The translations under genes were made by a program, and so were the position numbers. 64,000 bases of DNA from Tsukamurella pseudospumae (GTDB lineage Bacteria; Actinomycetota; Actinomycetes; Mycobacteriales; Mycobacteriaceae): positions 1-64,000 of the forward strand of contig NZ_LSRE01000019.1 of assembly GCF_001575205.1 (NCBI RefSeq), written 5' to 3'. Under the pieces are notes generated by a model. That model ran no database searches and had not been told where the DNA came from. It was given only the letters and a program-made list of their open reading frames with translations. Numbering within the stretch: the stretch's first letter is position 1; the number at the start of each line of letters is the position of its first letter. Positions 17,674 through 27,047 of the stretch are shown here, one piece after another.

Positions 17674-18816
17674 GTGAGCCTCCACGCGACTACGGTTCCC
17701 GCCCAACAACCGCCGGTACCGCTGCATCATCCGGCGTTGCCGTACCGGCAGTTCGGCGAGCCCACGGCGTCCTCGGACCGGCCCGGCGCTTTGGTGGGCA
17801 ACACCCCGGTGATGCGGATCGCAGAGCCGTTCACACCCGCCGGGCATGGTTTCTGGGCGAAACTGGAGGGCTTCAACCCCGGCGGGATGAAGGACCGGCC
17901 TGCCCTGCACATGGTCGAGCGGGCCAAGGCACGGGGCGATCTGGCGCCGGGAGCGCGGATCGTCGAATCCACCAGCGGCACCCTGGGGCTCGGCTTGGCG
18001 TTGGCGGGGATCGTGCACGATCATCCCGTGACGTTGGTGACCGACCCGGGACTGGAACCGATCCTCACCCAGATGCTCGCCGCGTACGGCGCCCGGGTGG
18101 ACATGGTCACCGAACCGCACCCGAGCGGTGGGTGGCAGCAGGCCCGCCGGGACCGCGTCCAATCGCTCCTGGCCGCCGATCCGACGGCCTGGTGCCCGGA
18201 TCAGTACACCAACCCGGACAACGTCAGCGCCTACCAGCCGCTCGCGCTCGAACTGCTCACCCAGCTCGGGCACATCGACGTCCTCGTCTGCTCGGTCGGC
18301 ACCGGGGGCCACTCGGCGGGGATCAGCCGCACTCTGCGGCAGTTCCTGCCCGACGTCGAGCTCGTGGGCGTCGACACCATCGGATCGACCATCTTCGGCC
18401 AACCCGCGCACAAGCGGCTCATGCGCGGTCTCGGCTCGAGCATCTACCCGGGCAATGTCGACTACGCGGCGTTCTCCGAGGTGCATTGGGTCGCCCCCGA
18501 GGAATCGGTATGGGCGTGCCGGACCCTGGCATCGACGCACTACGCCACCGGCGGCTGGAGCGTCGGAGCGGTCGCACAGGTAGCCGGGTGGATCGCCGGT
18601 ACCCGCTCCCCGGACACGGTCGTCGCCGCGATCTTCCCCGACGGCCCACAGCGGTACTACGGCACCGTGTACAGCGACGAGTACTGCCACGCCAACGGCA
18701 TCGACCCGACCGTGGCGCCGCCATCGGCGCCCGTGACCATCGCCGACCCCACCGCGACCGTGGTGACCCGATGGTCTCGTTGCAGCGCCGTGCGCGACCC
18801 GCTCACTGCGCGATGA
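17674..18816 (+). CDS. PLP-dependent cysteine synthase/desulfhydrase-like enzyme
   Basis: A 380-residue fold-type II PLP enzyme. The Schiff-base lysine is in [11 protein letters not shown] (the usual NPSGSVKDR lacks one residue here). The substrate loop reads [12 protein letters not shown], where cysteine synthases have TSGNTG. The glycine-rich phosphate loop is VGTGGHSAG. The altered asparagine loop suggests a different reaction, such as cysteine desulfhydration releasing H2S. GTG 17674 has AAAGGA about 11 bp upstream. Its stop overlaps the start of an MFS transporter, so the two work together. Substrate and product are inference. Confidence 0.75.
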   Translation: MSLHATTVPAQQPPVPLHHPALPYRQFGEPTASSDRPGALVGNTPVMRIAEPFTPAGHGFWAKLEGFNPGGMKDRPALHMVERAKARGDLAPGARIVESTSGTLGLGLALAGIVHDHPVTLVTDPGLEPILTQMLAAYGARVDMVTEPHPSGGWQQARRDRVQSLLAADPTAWCPDQYTNPDNVSAYQPLALELLTQLGHIDVLVCSVGTGGHSAGISRTLRQFLPDVELVGVDTIGSTIFGQPAHKRLMRGLGSSIYPGNVDYAAFSEVHWVAPEESVWACRTLASTHYATGGWSVGAVAQVAGWIAGTRSPDTVVAAIFPDGPQRYYGTVYSDEYCHANGIDPTVAPPSAPVTIADPTATVVTRWSRCSAVRDPLTAR

Positions 18817-20159
18817 CCGGTCCGATCGCCACGTTCCGCACCTTCGACCGGCCCAGCCAGGTGTTGATGGTCAACCAGTTCACCATCAACCTCGGCTTCT
18901 ACATGCTCATGCCCTACCTCGCCGGATACCTGGCCGGGCCCGTCGGACTCGCCGGGTGGGCCATCGGTCTGGTGATGGGGATCCGCAATTTCTCACAGCA
19001 AGGCATGTTCCTCATCGGCGGCACACTCGCCGACCGGCTCGGATACAAACCGCTGATCGTCGCCGGGTGTCTGCTGCGGACCGTCGGATTCGGGCTGCTG
19101 GCCACCGTTGATTCCCTGCCCGCCCTGCTGGCCGCGTCCGCGGCCACCGGGTTCGCCGGCGCATTGTTCAACCCCGCTGTGCGGGCGTACCTCGCCGCTG
19201 ACGCCGGGGACCGCCGCATCGAAGCGTTCGCGATCTTCAACATCTTCTACCAGGCGGGGATCCTCGTCGGCCCCCTGGTGGGGGTGTTGCTCATGGCGTT
19301 CGACTTCCGCGTGACCTCACTGGTGGCCGCGGTAGTGTTCGCCGCACTGACCGTCGCGCAGATCCTCGCGCTGCCCCGCGATCGCCGCGAAGGTGCACCT
19401 GCCGGCGAGCCGCGGCGCTCGGTGCTGGCGGACTGGCGGATCGTGGCCGGGAACCGCCGGTTCGTCCTGTTCGCCTGCGCGATGATCGGCTCTTATGTCC
19501 TCTCGTTCCAGGTGTACTTGGCGCTGCCGCTGCACGCGGCGGCGATCACCGGCAGTGAACCGTCGTCGACGTACCTGGTGGCGGCGGTGTTCGTGGTCAC
19601 CGGAATCATCGCGGTCGCCGGGCAACTGCGGATCACCAGCTGGTTCCGCCGCCGATTCGGACCCACCCGCAGCCTGGGAGTGGGTATGGCGGTGATGACC
19701 AGCGCGTTCGTTCCCTTGTTCGTGGTACCGACCGCAACGCTAGCCGGAAAAGCCACCGCTGCCGGCGCGCTGCTGATCGCTGCCGCCGGCCTGGCAATCG
19801 CGACCGCGACCGTCTTTCCGTTCGAGATGGACACCGTGGTCAACCTCTCCGGCGACCGGCTGGTCGCCACCCACTACGGGCTGTACAACACAGTCGTCGG
19901 CGTCGGGATCCTCGCCGGCAACCTGGGGACCGGTGCGCTCCTTTCGCTGGGCATTCGCCTGGGATTCCCCGGGTTGATCTGGGCGGTACTGATCGCTATC
20001 GGCGCCGCGGCGACGATCGCGTTGGGCGCCCTGCACCGCACCGGCGCACTGACTAGACCCGAGCCGACAGGCGCCGCGGCCGCCGCATCCCCAGCCGCCC
20101 GGATCCGCGCCACGTCCCACCGAAGGCCTGCTGAGGCCGGCCGGCACCGGCGGTGGTAG
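18813..20159 (+). CDS. MFS transporter coupled to the PLP enzyme
   Basis: A 448-residue protein with about 12 membrane helices. The loop between helices 2 and 3 ([17 protein letters not shown]) is the MFS signature. It starts with ATG 18813 overlapping the PLP-enzyme stop by 4 bp (ATGA), so expression is coupled. It probably exports or imports the substrate or product of that enzyme. A C-terminal Ala/Arg-rich tail of about 35 residues extends beyond the last helix. The specific cargo is unknown. Confidence 0.82.
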   Translation: MTGPIATFRTFDRPSQVLMVNQFTINLGFYMLMPYLAGYLAGPVGLAGWAIGLVMGIRNFSQQGMFLIGGTLADRLGYKPLIVAGCLLRTVGFGLLATVDSLPALLAASAATGFAGALFNPAVRAYLAADAGDRRIEAFAIFNIFYQAGILVGPLVGVLLMAFDFRVTSLVAAVVFAALTVAQILALPRDRREGAPAGEPRRSVLADWRIVAGNRRFVLFACAMIGSYVLSFQVYLALPLHAAAITGSEPSSTYLVAAVFVVTGIIAVAGQLRITSWFRRRFGPTRSLGVGMAVMTSAFVPLFVVPTATLAGKATAAGALLIAAAGLAIATATVFPFEMDTVVNLSGDRLVATHYGLYNTVVGVGILAGNLGTGALLSLGIRLGFPGLIWAVLIAIGAAATIALGALHRTGALTRPEPTGAAAAASPAARIRATSHRRPAEAGRHRRW

Positions 20160-20206
20160 GCGGATGCGGAGTCAGGGTCCGAAGGCCGCGCGGGTGCGTT
20201 CACACG

Positions 20207-20239
20207 CCGAACCCGGCGGGTTTGTTCCGCCGGGTTCGG
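20207..20239. terminator. Bidirectional terminator hairpin
   Basis: CCGAACCCGGCGG (20207-20219) pairs perfectly with CCGCCGGGTTCGG (20227-20239) around a 7-nt loop. It lies between two convergent MFS genes and can stop transcripts from both sides. Confidence 0.8.
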
Positions 20240-20256
20240 ATGGGGAGAACCTTGGT

Positions 20257-21699
20257 TCAGGTCGTAGTCACGTCTGTGTCCTTCGCCGGCTCAGCGGCTG
20301 GTGTGCGCCGCAGCGTGACCAGAGCTATGCCGGAGCCGACCAAAGCGATTGCGCCAGCGCCAAGGAAAGCGGCGGAGAATCCGTCAGTGAGTGCCTGCGC
20401 ATTGCCGAGTTGATCGGCGCCGAACGCAGCGGCGATCGCGGTCATGGCGGCGAGCCCGAGCGCTGATCCGACCTGGTAACTGGTGTTGACGATGCCCGCG
20501 GCAAGACCGCCCTCCTCTGGGCGGGCAGACGAGATCGCGGTGCCCAGCGACGGGATGAAGGCCAATGACATGCCGAGTGCCGCGACCAGAGAGGCCGGCA
20601 GCACGTCGACCCAGAAGTTGCCGTCAGGACGGATCAGCGATAGCCATCCCATACCGATGGCGAGGATCAGCAGTCCGGCGACGATCGGGACCTTCGGCCC
20701 GAACGCACCCATGATCCGGGGCGCGAGCACGATCATGCCGAGCATGATCAGCGCGGTCATCGGCAGAAGCGCGGCGCCCGACGGGAACGCGGTGTAGTCG
20801 AGGACCTGCTGCAAGTAGAGGTTGAGGAAGAACCACATCGGGATCCACGCGCCGCCGAGCAGTATCTGGGCGAGGTTCGCCGCGCCCAGATTGGGAGTGC
20901 GGAAGATCGAGAGCCGCATGAGTGGTTCACGACTCACGGCCTGGGAGACCACGAACGCCACCAGCAGGGCCGCGGCTACGCCGAGAGCGATCCAGGTCTC
21001 GCCGGAGCCCCAGCCGACCTCGGGGGCACGGACGATGCCGTACACCGCGGCAGCGAGGCCGAGAGTGACGGTCAGCGCTCCGAAGATGTCTACTGAGCCA
21101 CGGCCGCCCATCGCCCCGCCGGGCATCAGGGCCGGGGTGGCGATGAGAGCGACGGCGGCGATGGGGATGTTGATGAAGAAGACCCAGGGCCACGAGATGT
21201 ACTCGGTGATCACGCCGCCCAGGAACACACCGGCGGTGCCACCGGCGGGGGCGGCTGCGCCGTAAAGCGCGAGAGCCTTGGTGAGTTCCTTCGGGTTCGC
21301 TCCGAAGATCATCATCAGCAATGTCAGCGCAGAGGGGGCGATCAATGCGGAGCCGGCGCCCTGGATGGCGCGGCCGGTCAGTTCGATGCCGACGTTGGTG
21401 GCGAGCCCGGCGACGAGTGAGCCGACGAGCAGGACGAGCCAACCGGTCGCGAACATCCGGCGGGCGCCGAACAGGTCGGACAACCTGCCGCCGAGCAGGA
21501 GTAGGCCGCCGAGGGCGATGACGTAGGCGTTGAACACCCACGACAGGTTGTGCTGGGTGAACCCGAGGTCGGCCTGCATCTGCGGCAGGGCCACGCCGAT
21601 GATCGAGGTGTCCATGATGACCATGAACTGCGCGGTGGCGATCAAGGCGAGTGCCCACCAACGGGTGGTGCCTCCTCGTGTTGTGCTTTCGGTACTCAT
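20257..21699 (-). CDS. MFS multidrug exporter, DHA2 (14-TMS) family
   Basis: A 480-residue transporter. The first helix has MVIMDTSIIGVALPQMQADLG, the DHA2 hallmark, followed by GRLSDLFGARR. The hydrophobic profile fits 14 helices, with antiport-motif glycines in helix 5. Start 21699 (MSTEST) is chosen because GGAG lies 6 bp upstream; upstream in-frame ATGs at 21702 and 21711 exist. It shares its direction with copA upstream (70-bp gap). Its drug or metal-complex substrate is unknown. Confidence 0.85.
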   Translation of the reverse strand: MSTESTTRGGTTRWWALALIATAQFMVIMDTSIIGVALPQMQADLGFTQHNLSWVFNAYVIALGGLLLLGGRLSDLFGARRMFATGWLVLLVGSLVAGLATNVGIELTGRAIQGAGSALIAPSALTLLMMIFGANPKELTKALALYGAAAPAGGTAGVFLGGVITEYISWPWVFFINIPIAAVALIATPALMPGGAMGGRGSVDIFGALTVTLGLAAAVYGIVRAPEVGWGSGETWIALGVAAALLVAFVVSQAVSREPLMRLSIFRTPNLGAANLAQILLGGAWIPMWFFLNLYLQQVLDYTAFPSGAALLPMTALIMLGMIVLAPRIMGAFGPKVPIVAGLLILAIGMGWLSLIRPDGNFWVDVLPASLVAALGMSLAFIPSLGTAISSARPEEGGLAAGIVNTSYQVGSALGLAAMTAIAAAFGADQLGNAQALTDGFSAAFLGAGAIALVGSGIALVTLRRTPAAEPAKDTDVTTT

Positions 21700-21769
21700 C
21701 ATGTACTCCATTCCGGTAGGGGGTATGTGCCCGGCCGGAGGCCGGTGGCGGTTCTACTGTGTGTGGGAT

Positions 21770-24055
21770 TCAGTCGGTGGAGATGCTGCGGAATCCGCGG
21801 AGCCGCAGGCTGTTTCCGACGACGAAGACGCTGGAGAGGGCCATCGCTGCGCCGGCGAGCATCGGGTTGAGCATGCCCGCCGCGGCGACAGGGATCGCTG
21901 CGGTGTTGTAGGCGAAGGCCCAGAACAGGTTGGTCTTGATCGTGCTCAGGGTCTTGCGGGACAGGCGGATCGCGTCGACTGCGCTGCGCAGGTCGCCGCG
22001 GACGAGGGTGATGTCGGATGCTTCGATCGCGACGTCGGTGCCGGTGCCCATGGCCAGGCCGAGGTCGGCCTGCGCGAGGGCCGGGGCGTCGTTGACGCCG
22101 TCGCCGACCATCGCCACGACCTTGCCCTGCTCCTGCAGCCGTGTGACGACAGCGACCTTGTCCTGTGGCATGACCTCGGCGATCACCTCGTCGATGCCGA
22201 TCTCTGCCCCGATCTGCTGGGCGACGGCGGTGTTGTCGCCGGTGAGCAGCACGGGCGTCAGGCCCAGGGCTCGCAGTTCGTGGATGGCCTGTGCGCTGGT
22301 CGGTTTGACAGTGTCGGCCACCACGAGGACGCCCTTCGGGTGGCCGTCCCAGCTCACGGCGACGACGGTCTTTCCCTCCGCTTCCGCGCGGGCCTTACCC
22401 GCCGCGGTGTCCGCGCTCAGCGAGACCGCCCAGTCCGCCAGCAACGACTCGCGGCCGACGATCACGGCGTGGCCGTCGACGGCGCCCTGCACACCCTGAC
22501 CCTCGATGTTCGCAAAGCCCTCCGGCGCCGGCAGTGCTCCGGTGGCTTCCGTCGCCGCGGTGGCAATGGCCTGCGCGATCGGGTGCTCAGAAGCGTTTTC
22601 CAGTGCGCCTGCCAGCCGCAGCAGTTCGTGCTCGTCCACGCCGTCCTCAGCGATCACCTCGACGAGCGTCATCTTGCCGGTGGTCACCGTCCCGGTCTTG
22701 TCCAGGACGATGGTGTCGACCTTGCGGGTGGACTCCAGCACCTCCGGCCCCTTGATCAGCACGCCCATCTGCGCGCCGCGGCCGGTGCCGACCAGCAGCG
22801 CGGTCGGGGTCGCCAGGCCCAGCGCGCACGGGCAGGCGATCACGAGGACCGCGACCGCCGCGGTGAATGCCGCCGCGATGGGGAAGCCGGCGCCGAGCCA
22901 TCCGCCGAGGGTGATGATCGCGATCGCGATGACGATCGGCACGAACACCCCGGAGACGCGGTCGGCGAGGCGTTGGACCTCGGCCTTGCCGGTCTGCGCG
23001 TCCTCAACGAGTCGCGCCATCTGCGCCAGCTGGGTATCGGCGCCCACACGCGTGGCGCGCACCACCAGCCGGCCGCCCGAGTTCACTGTCGCTCCGGTGA
23101 CCGTGTCACCGGCGGAGACTTCGACGGGCACCGATTCGCCGGTGAGCATCGAGGCGTCGATGGCTGAGGACCCGGCAGTCACGACGCCGTCAGTGGCGAT
23201 CTTCTCGCCCGGGCGCACCACGAACTCGTCGCCGACCGCGAGGTCCGCGACGGGGATCCGCACCTCGGCTCCGTCGCGCATTACCGCCACGTCTTTGACG
23301 CCGAGTTCGAGCAGGGCGCGCAGCGCGGCGCCGGCCTGCCGCTTCGAGCGCTTCTCGAAGTACCGCCCGGCGAGGATGAACACCGTGACGCCCGCGCCCA
23401 CCTCGAGGTAGATGTTCGCCGCACCGTCCGACGGTGCGATGGTGAACTCGAAGCCGTGCTTCATGCCGGGTGTGCCGGCGGTGCCGAGGAACAGTGCGTA
23501 CAGCGACCACAGGAACGCTGTCAGGGTGCCCATCGAGATTAGCGTGTCCATCGTTGCGGTGCCGTGCTTGAGGTTCATCCACGCGGCGCGGTGGAACGGG
23601 AAGGCGCCCCACAGGATCACCGGCGCCGCCAGCACCAGGGATGCCCACTGCCAGTAGGTGAATTGCAGTGCAGGGGCCATCGCCATGGCGATCACCGGTA
23701 CCGCCAGCACGGCCGAGCCAATCAGCCGCTGGCGCAGGGACGTCAGTTCCGGGTCCGATCCGCCGTCGCCGTCGGGATCGTCGCCGTTGCCCTCGCCCAC
23801 CGTCCCAGCCCCGCCTGCGGGGGCCTGTGGCACGGTCGCCGAGTAGCCGGTCTGCTGCACCTCGTTGATTAGCTGCTGGGTGTCGTACGCCTCGGGCACA
23901 TGGACTTTGGCCTTCTCGGTGGCGTAGTTGACCGTCGCCTCGACCCCGTCGAGACGATTGAGCTTGCGTTCGATCCGGTTGGCGCACGATGCGCAGGTCA
24001 TCCCACCGATCGCCAGCTCGACGTCCTTACCGCCCGAAGGCGCTCTCACGCTCAT
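21770..24055 (-). CDS. copA: Copper-translocating P1B-type ATPase
   Basis: A 761-residue Cu(I) exporter. The N-terminal HMA domain has GMTCASC (near residue 18). TGES, the membrane CPC motif in [26 protein letters not shown] and [10 protein letters not shown] follow. The last two helices carry [12 protein letters not shown] and [11 protein letters not shown], the Tyr-Asn and Met-x2-Ser-Ser sets that define copper-specific P1B-1 pumps. It is the third gene of the leftward CsoR-controlled unit (copZ, HLHP protein, copA), 27 bp after the preceding gene. CopZ would hand Cu(I) to it. Confidence 0.93.
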   Translation of the reverse strand: MSVRAPSGGKDVELAIGGMTCASCANRIERKLNRLDGVEATVNYATEKAKVHVPEAYDTQQLINEVQQTGYSATVPQAPAGGAGTVGEGNGDDPDGDGGSDPELTSLRQRLIGSAVLAVPVIAMAMAPALQFTYWQWASLVLAAPVILWGAFPFHRAAWMNLKHGTATMDTLISMGTLTAFLWSLYALFLGTAGTPGMKHGFEFTIAPSDGAANIYLEVGAGVTVFILAGRYFEKRSKRQAGAALRALLELGVKDVAVMRDGAEVRIPVADLAVGDEFVVRPGEKIATDGVVTAGSSAIDASMLTGESVPVEVSAGDTVTGATVNSGGRLVVRATRVGADTQLAQMARLVEDAQTGKAEVQRLADRVSGVFVPIVIAIAIITLGGWLGAGFPIAAAFTAAVAVLVIACPCALGLATPTALLVGTGRGAQMGVLIKGPEVLESTRKVDTIVLDKTGTVTTGKMTLVEVIAEDGVDEHELLRLAGALENASEHPIAQAIATAATEATGALPAPEGFANIEGQGVQGAVDGHAVIVGRESLLADWAVSLSADTAAGKARAEAEGKTVVAVSWDGHPKGVLVVADTVKPTSAQAIHELRALGLTPVLLTGDNTAVAQQIGAEIGIDEVIAEVMPQDKVAVVTRLQEQGKVVAMVGDGVNDAPALAQADLGLAMGTGTDVAIEASDITLVRGDLRSAVDAIRLSRKTLSTIKTNLFWAFAYNTAAIPVAAAGMLNPMLAGAAMALSSVFVVGNSLRLRGFRSISTD

Positions 24056-24082
24056 ATCTTTCCTCCGTGTGTCATTAGTGCT

Positions 24083-25057
24083 CTAGTGCCCGGATCCGTG
24101 CGACGGCGCAGCCCCCGCGTTGCCGCCCTGCTCATTCCGGCCCTGTCCGGCGTCGACGACGAACTGCGCGGTGCGCACTACGCCGTCGACCTGGAAGTCC
24201 AGGTAGAGCAGGTACCGGCCCACGGTGGGCACCTCGGCGGCGAACCCGATGTCCGGGCCGGATGTGGCGCCCGGGCGCGGCTCCTCGCCGGTGGCGTGCA
24301 CGTGCAGGTAGGCGAGGTCGCCCTCGCGCAGCGCCACCAGGTGGCCGTACGCGCCGAGGTAGGGCTCGAGGCCCGTGACGGGTGCTCCGTTCCTGGTGAT
24401 CGTCACCGTGAGGTCGCTCGATCCGCCGGAGGCGAGGTCGCCGCTCAGGGTGGCGGTGAACCCGTCCACCTGTGCGGTGCGGGTGGGCTCGCGCCGCTGG
24501 GCGACGGACGCGCCGTCGACCTGGACGGTCCGCGTCAGTGCGGTCGATCCCTTCGCGCCGGTTGCGGTGAAATCGGCGTAGACCCGATAGGTACCGGCCT
24601 CGGGCCAGGTGACGGGCACCGACCAGCGTCCGCTCGCGGCGTCGAGCGTGGGATGCAGGTGCTGATAGTGCGCGCCGTCGGCGCGCACGGCGATCAGATG
24701 CAGCTGCTTCTCATGCGCGACGTCGAACTCACGCACCGGCTCTCCCCGACGGTCGAGCACCGTGAAATCCACATTCCCGGCGACGTTCGGCACGGCCGGC
24801 GCCGTCACCGGCCCCAGGGTGTACCCGTCCGCGCTGAGCGAGACGCCCTTGATTGCGGCCGCGGCCGGGGCGGCGGTGTCGGCTGCGGTAGCGCTGCTGC
24901 CTGCTTGATGCTCCGACCCGGCGTGCGAGCTCGTGCTGCTTCGCTCCCAGCCGGCGACGACGGAATCGGGCACCACGGCGCCGGCGATGCCGTAGGCGCC
25001 GGCGAAAGCCACCACCAGCCCGGCCCCGTACGCGGCGAGCTTCTGCGCCGCGTTCAT
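24083..25057 (-). CDS. Membrane-anchored or secreted HLHP-type copper-island protein
   Basis: A 324-residue protein of unknown biochemical function. It has one N-terminal hydrophobic segment (residues 8-30), a Ser/Thr/Ala-rich linker, and two beta-rich halves. The first half carries HEKQLHLIA, YQHLHP and YRVYADF. The second carries YLGAYGHLVALREGDLAYLHVH and YLLYLDF. The tail is Gly/His-rich (SHGSGH). The clustered histidines suggest metal ligands outside the membrane. A paralogue without a signal sequence is at 26196-27011 in the opposite arm of the same regulon. Its start overlaps the copZ stop by 4 bp, so it belongs to the copZ-copA operon. Confidence 0.75.
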   Translation of the reverse strand: MNAAQKLAAYGAGLVVAFAGAYGIAGAVVPDSVVAGWERSSTSSHAGSEHQAGSSATAADTAAPAAAAIKGVSLSADGYTLGPVTAPAVPNVAGNVDFTVLDRRGEPVREFDVAHEKQLHLIAVRADGAHYQHLHPTLDAASGRWSVPVTWPEAGTYRVYADFTATGAKGSTALTRTVQVDGASVAQRREPTRTAQVDGFTATLSGDLASGGSSDLTVTITRNGAPVTGLEPYLGAYGHLVALREGDLAYLHVHATGEEPRPGATSGPDIGFAAEVPTVGRYLLYLDFQVDGVVRTAQFVVDAGQGRNEQGGNAGAAPSHGSGH

Positions 25058-25266
25058 CGGTCACGCACCGCCGAATAGCCGGCCTCCTCGACCGCCGCGA
25101 GGACCCGGGCGTCGTCGATGTCCTGCGCCCCGGTCACCCGCAGCCGTCCGGTCTGCGCGCTCACCTCGATCGATTCGACACCGTCGATCAGGCTGACCTC
25201 CTCGCGGATCGACATCTCGCAGTGTCCGCACGTCATGCCGCTCACCTGGTACTCGTTCGTGGTCAT
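25054..25266 (-). CDS. copZ: Copper chaperone, HMA domain
   Basis: A 70-residue single HMA domain protein with the Cu(I)-binding loop SGMTCGHCEMSI (cysteines near 13 and 16) and the family C-terminal pattern VLAAVEEAGYSAV. It is cytosolic and passes Cu(I) to CopA. ATG 25266 is chosen because GGGAG lies 7 bp upstream; the frame extends eight residues further without a better start. It is the first gene of the leftward operon under two CsoR-type operators. Confidence 0.92.
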   Translation of the reverse strand: MTTNEYQVSGMTCGHCEMSIREEVSLIDGVESIEVSAQTGRLRVTGAQDIDDARVLAAVEEAGYSAVRDR

Positions 25267-25288
25267 GTCGGTCTCCCTTCCCTGATGC

Positions 25289-25305
25289 ATACCCCTGTGG
25301 GGTAT
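25289..25305. promoter_or_regulatory. CsoR-type operator 1 (copZ side)
   Basis: ATACCCCTGTGGGGTAT is a perfect 7-3-7 palindrome and fits the consensus of CsoR copper-sensing operators (ATACCCC-N3-GGGGTAT). It lies 23 bp upstream of the copZ start. Confidence 0.85.
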
Positions 25306-25325
25306 CTGGCCCTTTCAGGGATAGC

Positions 25326-25342
25326 ATACCCATGGGGGGTAT
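25326..25342. promoter_or_regulatory. CsoR-type operator 2 (copZ side)
   Basis: ATACCCATGGGGGGTAT is a near-perfect copy of the same 17-bp palindrome with one mismatch between arms. Its centre is 37 bp from operator 1. Confidence 0.8.
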
Positions 25343-25395
25343 GTCTAGAGCGTCGGAGAGATCGGAGGGGAACCGCGCTCGGTCAGAACCAAGGG

Positions 25396-25424
25396 TTGAC
25401 ACCGATACCCCCAGGGGGTATATA
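25396..25424 (+). promoter_or_regulatory. Sigma-A type promoter for the rightward CsoR operon
   Basis: TTGACA (25396-25401) and TATATA (25419-25424) are separated by 17 bp, an ideal housekeeping promoter. CsoR operator 3 fills the spacer, so repressor binding would exclude RNA polymerase. Confidence 0.75.
25405..25421. promoter_or_regulatory. CsoR-type operator 3 (rightward side, in promoter spacer)
   Basis: ATACCCCCAGGGGGTAT is a perfect palindrome of the CsoR class lying between the -35 and -10 elements of the rightward promoter. Confidence 0.85.
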
Positions 25425-25429
25425 TCTAG

Positions 25430-25446
25430 GTACCCCGATGGGGTAT
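25430..25446. promoter_or_regulatory. CsoR-type operator 4 (rightward side)
   Basis: GTACCCCGATGGGGTAT matches the palindrome with one arm mismatch. It begins 8 bp after operator 3, just downstream of the -10 element, where a bound repressor would block initiation. Confidence 0.8.
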
Positions 25447-25498
25447 CGGAATCCGGTTCGACCGTCGAACCCCGACCACGAGAGAAGTGAGGTTTCCC

Positions 25499-25768
25499 AT
25501 GACCGAAAACGCACCGCGCCAGTCCTGCTGCGGCCACGCCGGCGACGCCGCTGAGCCGTTGGAGCTGTTGCAGAGCGCCCCTGCGGCCGGTAGCGAGGAG
25601 ATGGCCGAATGCCCCGTGATGGCCGGTACCACCGTGCACAAGGCCACCGCGGTCAGCAAGGGCCTGTACCGGGACTTCGAGGGCACCCGCTACTACCTGT
25701 GCTGCGCCGGATGCGGTCCGCGATTTGACGCCGACCCCAACAAGTACGCCACGGCGGCGTCGGCATGA
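25499..25768 (+). CDS. YHS-domain metal-binding protein
   Basis: An 89-residue protein with a YHS domain: CPVMAGTTVHKATAVSKG, then FEGTRYYLCCAGCGPRFDADPNKY. An extra CC pair lies near residue 10 (QSCCGHAG). YHS domains occur in copper ATPases and metal oxygenases and are thought to bind metal through these cysteines. A GTGAGG box lies 8 bp before ATG 25499. It is the first gene of the rightward CsoR-controlled operon and overlaps csoR by 4 bp. A cytosolic copper-buffer role is likely but inferred. Confidence 0.85.
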   Translation: MTENAPRQSCCGHAGDAAEPLELLQSAPAAGSEEMAECPVMAGTTVHKATAVSKGLYRDFEGTRYYLCCAGCGPRFDADPNKYATAASA

Positions 25769-26154
25769 GCGCCGTGTCCGCAGACAACGTGCTCGTCCAG
25801 CCGGAGTGCGCAGCGGCCGGATCCGCGCTGGGCGCACCGGCGCCCGCGGCGTCGGAGGTCTGCTGCCAGTCGCAGCACGGGTATCTGACCGACAAGAGCC
25901 GATACCTGGCGCGAGCCAAACGGATCGAGGGTCAGGCCCGCGGAATCGGGCGCATGATCGACGAGGACCAGTACTGCATCGACATCCTCACCCAGATCAG
26001 CGCCGCGACCAGTGCCCTACAGGGGCTGGCGCTCGCGCTGCTCGATGACCACATCCGCCACTGCGTAGTGCAAGCCGCGCAGTCGGATCCAAACGAACTG
26101 ACCACCAAACTCGACGAGGCGACCGCGGCGATCGCCCGCCTGGTCCGCACCTGA
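25765..26154 (+). CDS. csoR: CsoR-family copper-sensing repressor
   Basis: A 129-residue all-helical repressor. Cys71, His96 and Cys100 reproduce the spacing (25 and 4) of the Cu(I) ligands Cys36, His61 and Cys65 of M. tuberculosis CsoR. RYLARAKRIEGQARGIGRMI is the DNA-contacting first helix. Apo-protein binds the four operators at 25289-25446 and copper releases it. An N-terminal extension of about 40 residues carries three more cysteines (15, 33, 34) and His38, which are not part of the core fold. It overlaps the YHS gene by 4 bp. Confidence 0.92.
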   Translation: MSAVSADNVLVQPECAAAGSALGAPAPAASEVCCQSQHGYLTDKSRYLARAKRIEGQARGIGRMIDEDQYCIDILTQISAATSALQGLALALLDDHIRHCVVQAAQSDPNELTTKLDEATAAIARLVRT

Positions 26155-26195
26155 CCAGACGAGCAGCGCCGGCCCGAACTCCCAAGGAGCACACC

Positions 26196-27011
26196 ATGGA
26201 CCACAGCGCACATGCAGGACACCCCGCCCCCGCGATCCCGCAAGGGTTGCAGGTGGCCGAGCAGGGCTACCGGATAACCCCGCCCTTCCACACCGCGGAC
26301 GCGGGCACGAGCCGGATCGAATTCACCATCGTCGGCCCCGACGGGACGCCCGTGACCGACTTCGACGAGCGGCACGACAAGCGCCTGCACTTCATCGCAG
26401 CGCAGCGCGACACCAGCGTGTTCCACCACCTGCACCCGAGGATGGACGCGGCCGGCCTGTGGTCGGTAGAGGTGGACCTGACCCCGGGCGTATGGCGGCT
26501 GTCCGCGGACTTCGCGCCCACCGGCGCCGATACCGCGCTCACGCTCGGCGCCGACCTCGCGGTACCCGGCGACTTCCGCCCCCGTCCGCTTCCCGAGCCC
26601 AGCGCCACCTCGACGATCGACGACTACACGGTCACCCTCGCCGGGGACCTCGCGGCCGGCCGCGGCACCGAACTGCGCGCCACCGTCACCCGCGCCGGGG
26701 TGCCCGTCACCGACCTGCAGCCCTACCTCGCCGCCTACGGCCACCTCGTGGCGCTGCGCGCCGGCGACCTCGCGTACCTGCACATCCACCCCGAGGGCGA
26801 CCCAGCCGACCCGACCACCCCGGCCGGGCCCGACATCCGCTTCCACGCTGTGGCTCCGTCGGCGGGAACATACCGATTGTTCCTCGACTTCCGGCACGGC
26901 GGGACGGTGCGCACCGCCGACTTCACCCTCACCGTCGACGACACGCCCACCGAGCACACCGCTGCGCCCCCCGCCCCGCACCACGCGGGACACGGCCACC
27001 ACCACCACTGA
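26196..27011 (+). CDS. Cytosolic HLHP-type copper-island protein (paralogue of 24083-25057)
   Basis: A 271-residue protein with no signal peptide or membrane segment. It is His-rich at both ends (MDHSAHAGH; HHAGHGHHHH). Between them are the same two beta-rich halves as in the exported paralogue: HDKRLHFIA, FHHLHPRMD and WRLSADF, then YLAAYGHLVALRAGDLAYLHIHP and YRLFLDF. An AAGGAG box lies 6 bp before the ATG. It follows csoR by 41 bp in the copper-induced operon. Related uncharacterised proteins occur with copper genes in other phyla. A metal-buffer or chaperone role is inference. Confidence 0.75.
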   Translation: MDHSAHAGHPAPAIPQGLQVAEQGYRITPPFHTADAGTSRIEFTIVGPDGTPVTDFDERHDKRLHFIAAQRDTSVFHHLHPRMDAAGLWSVEVDLTPGVWRLSADFAPTGADTALTLGADLAVPGDFRPRPLPEPSATSTIDDYTVTLAGDLAAGRGTELRATVTRAGVPVTDLQPYLAAYGHLVALRAGDLAYLHIHPEGDPADPTTPAGPDIRFHAVAPSAGTYRLFLDFRHGGTVRTADFTLTVDDTPTEHTAAPPAPHHAGHGHHHH

Positions 27012-27047
27012 GATCGAACGCGAATCCACTACCCGTCAGGAGCCATC

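Noticed and set aside
21699-21711. Upstream ATG starts for the DHA2 exporter
   Set aside because: The ribosome-binding site GGAG lies between them and fits ATG 21699 best.
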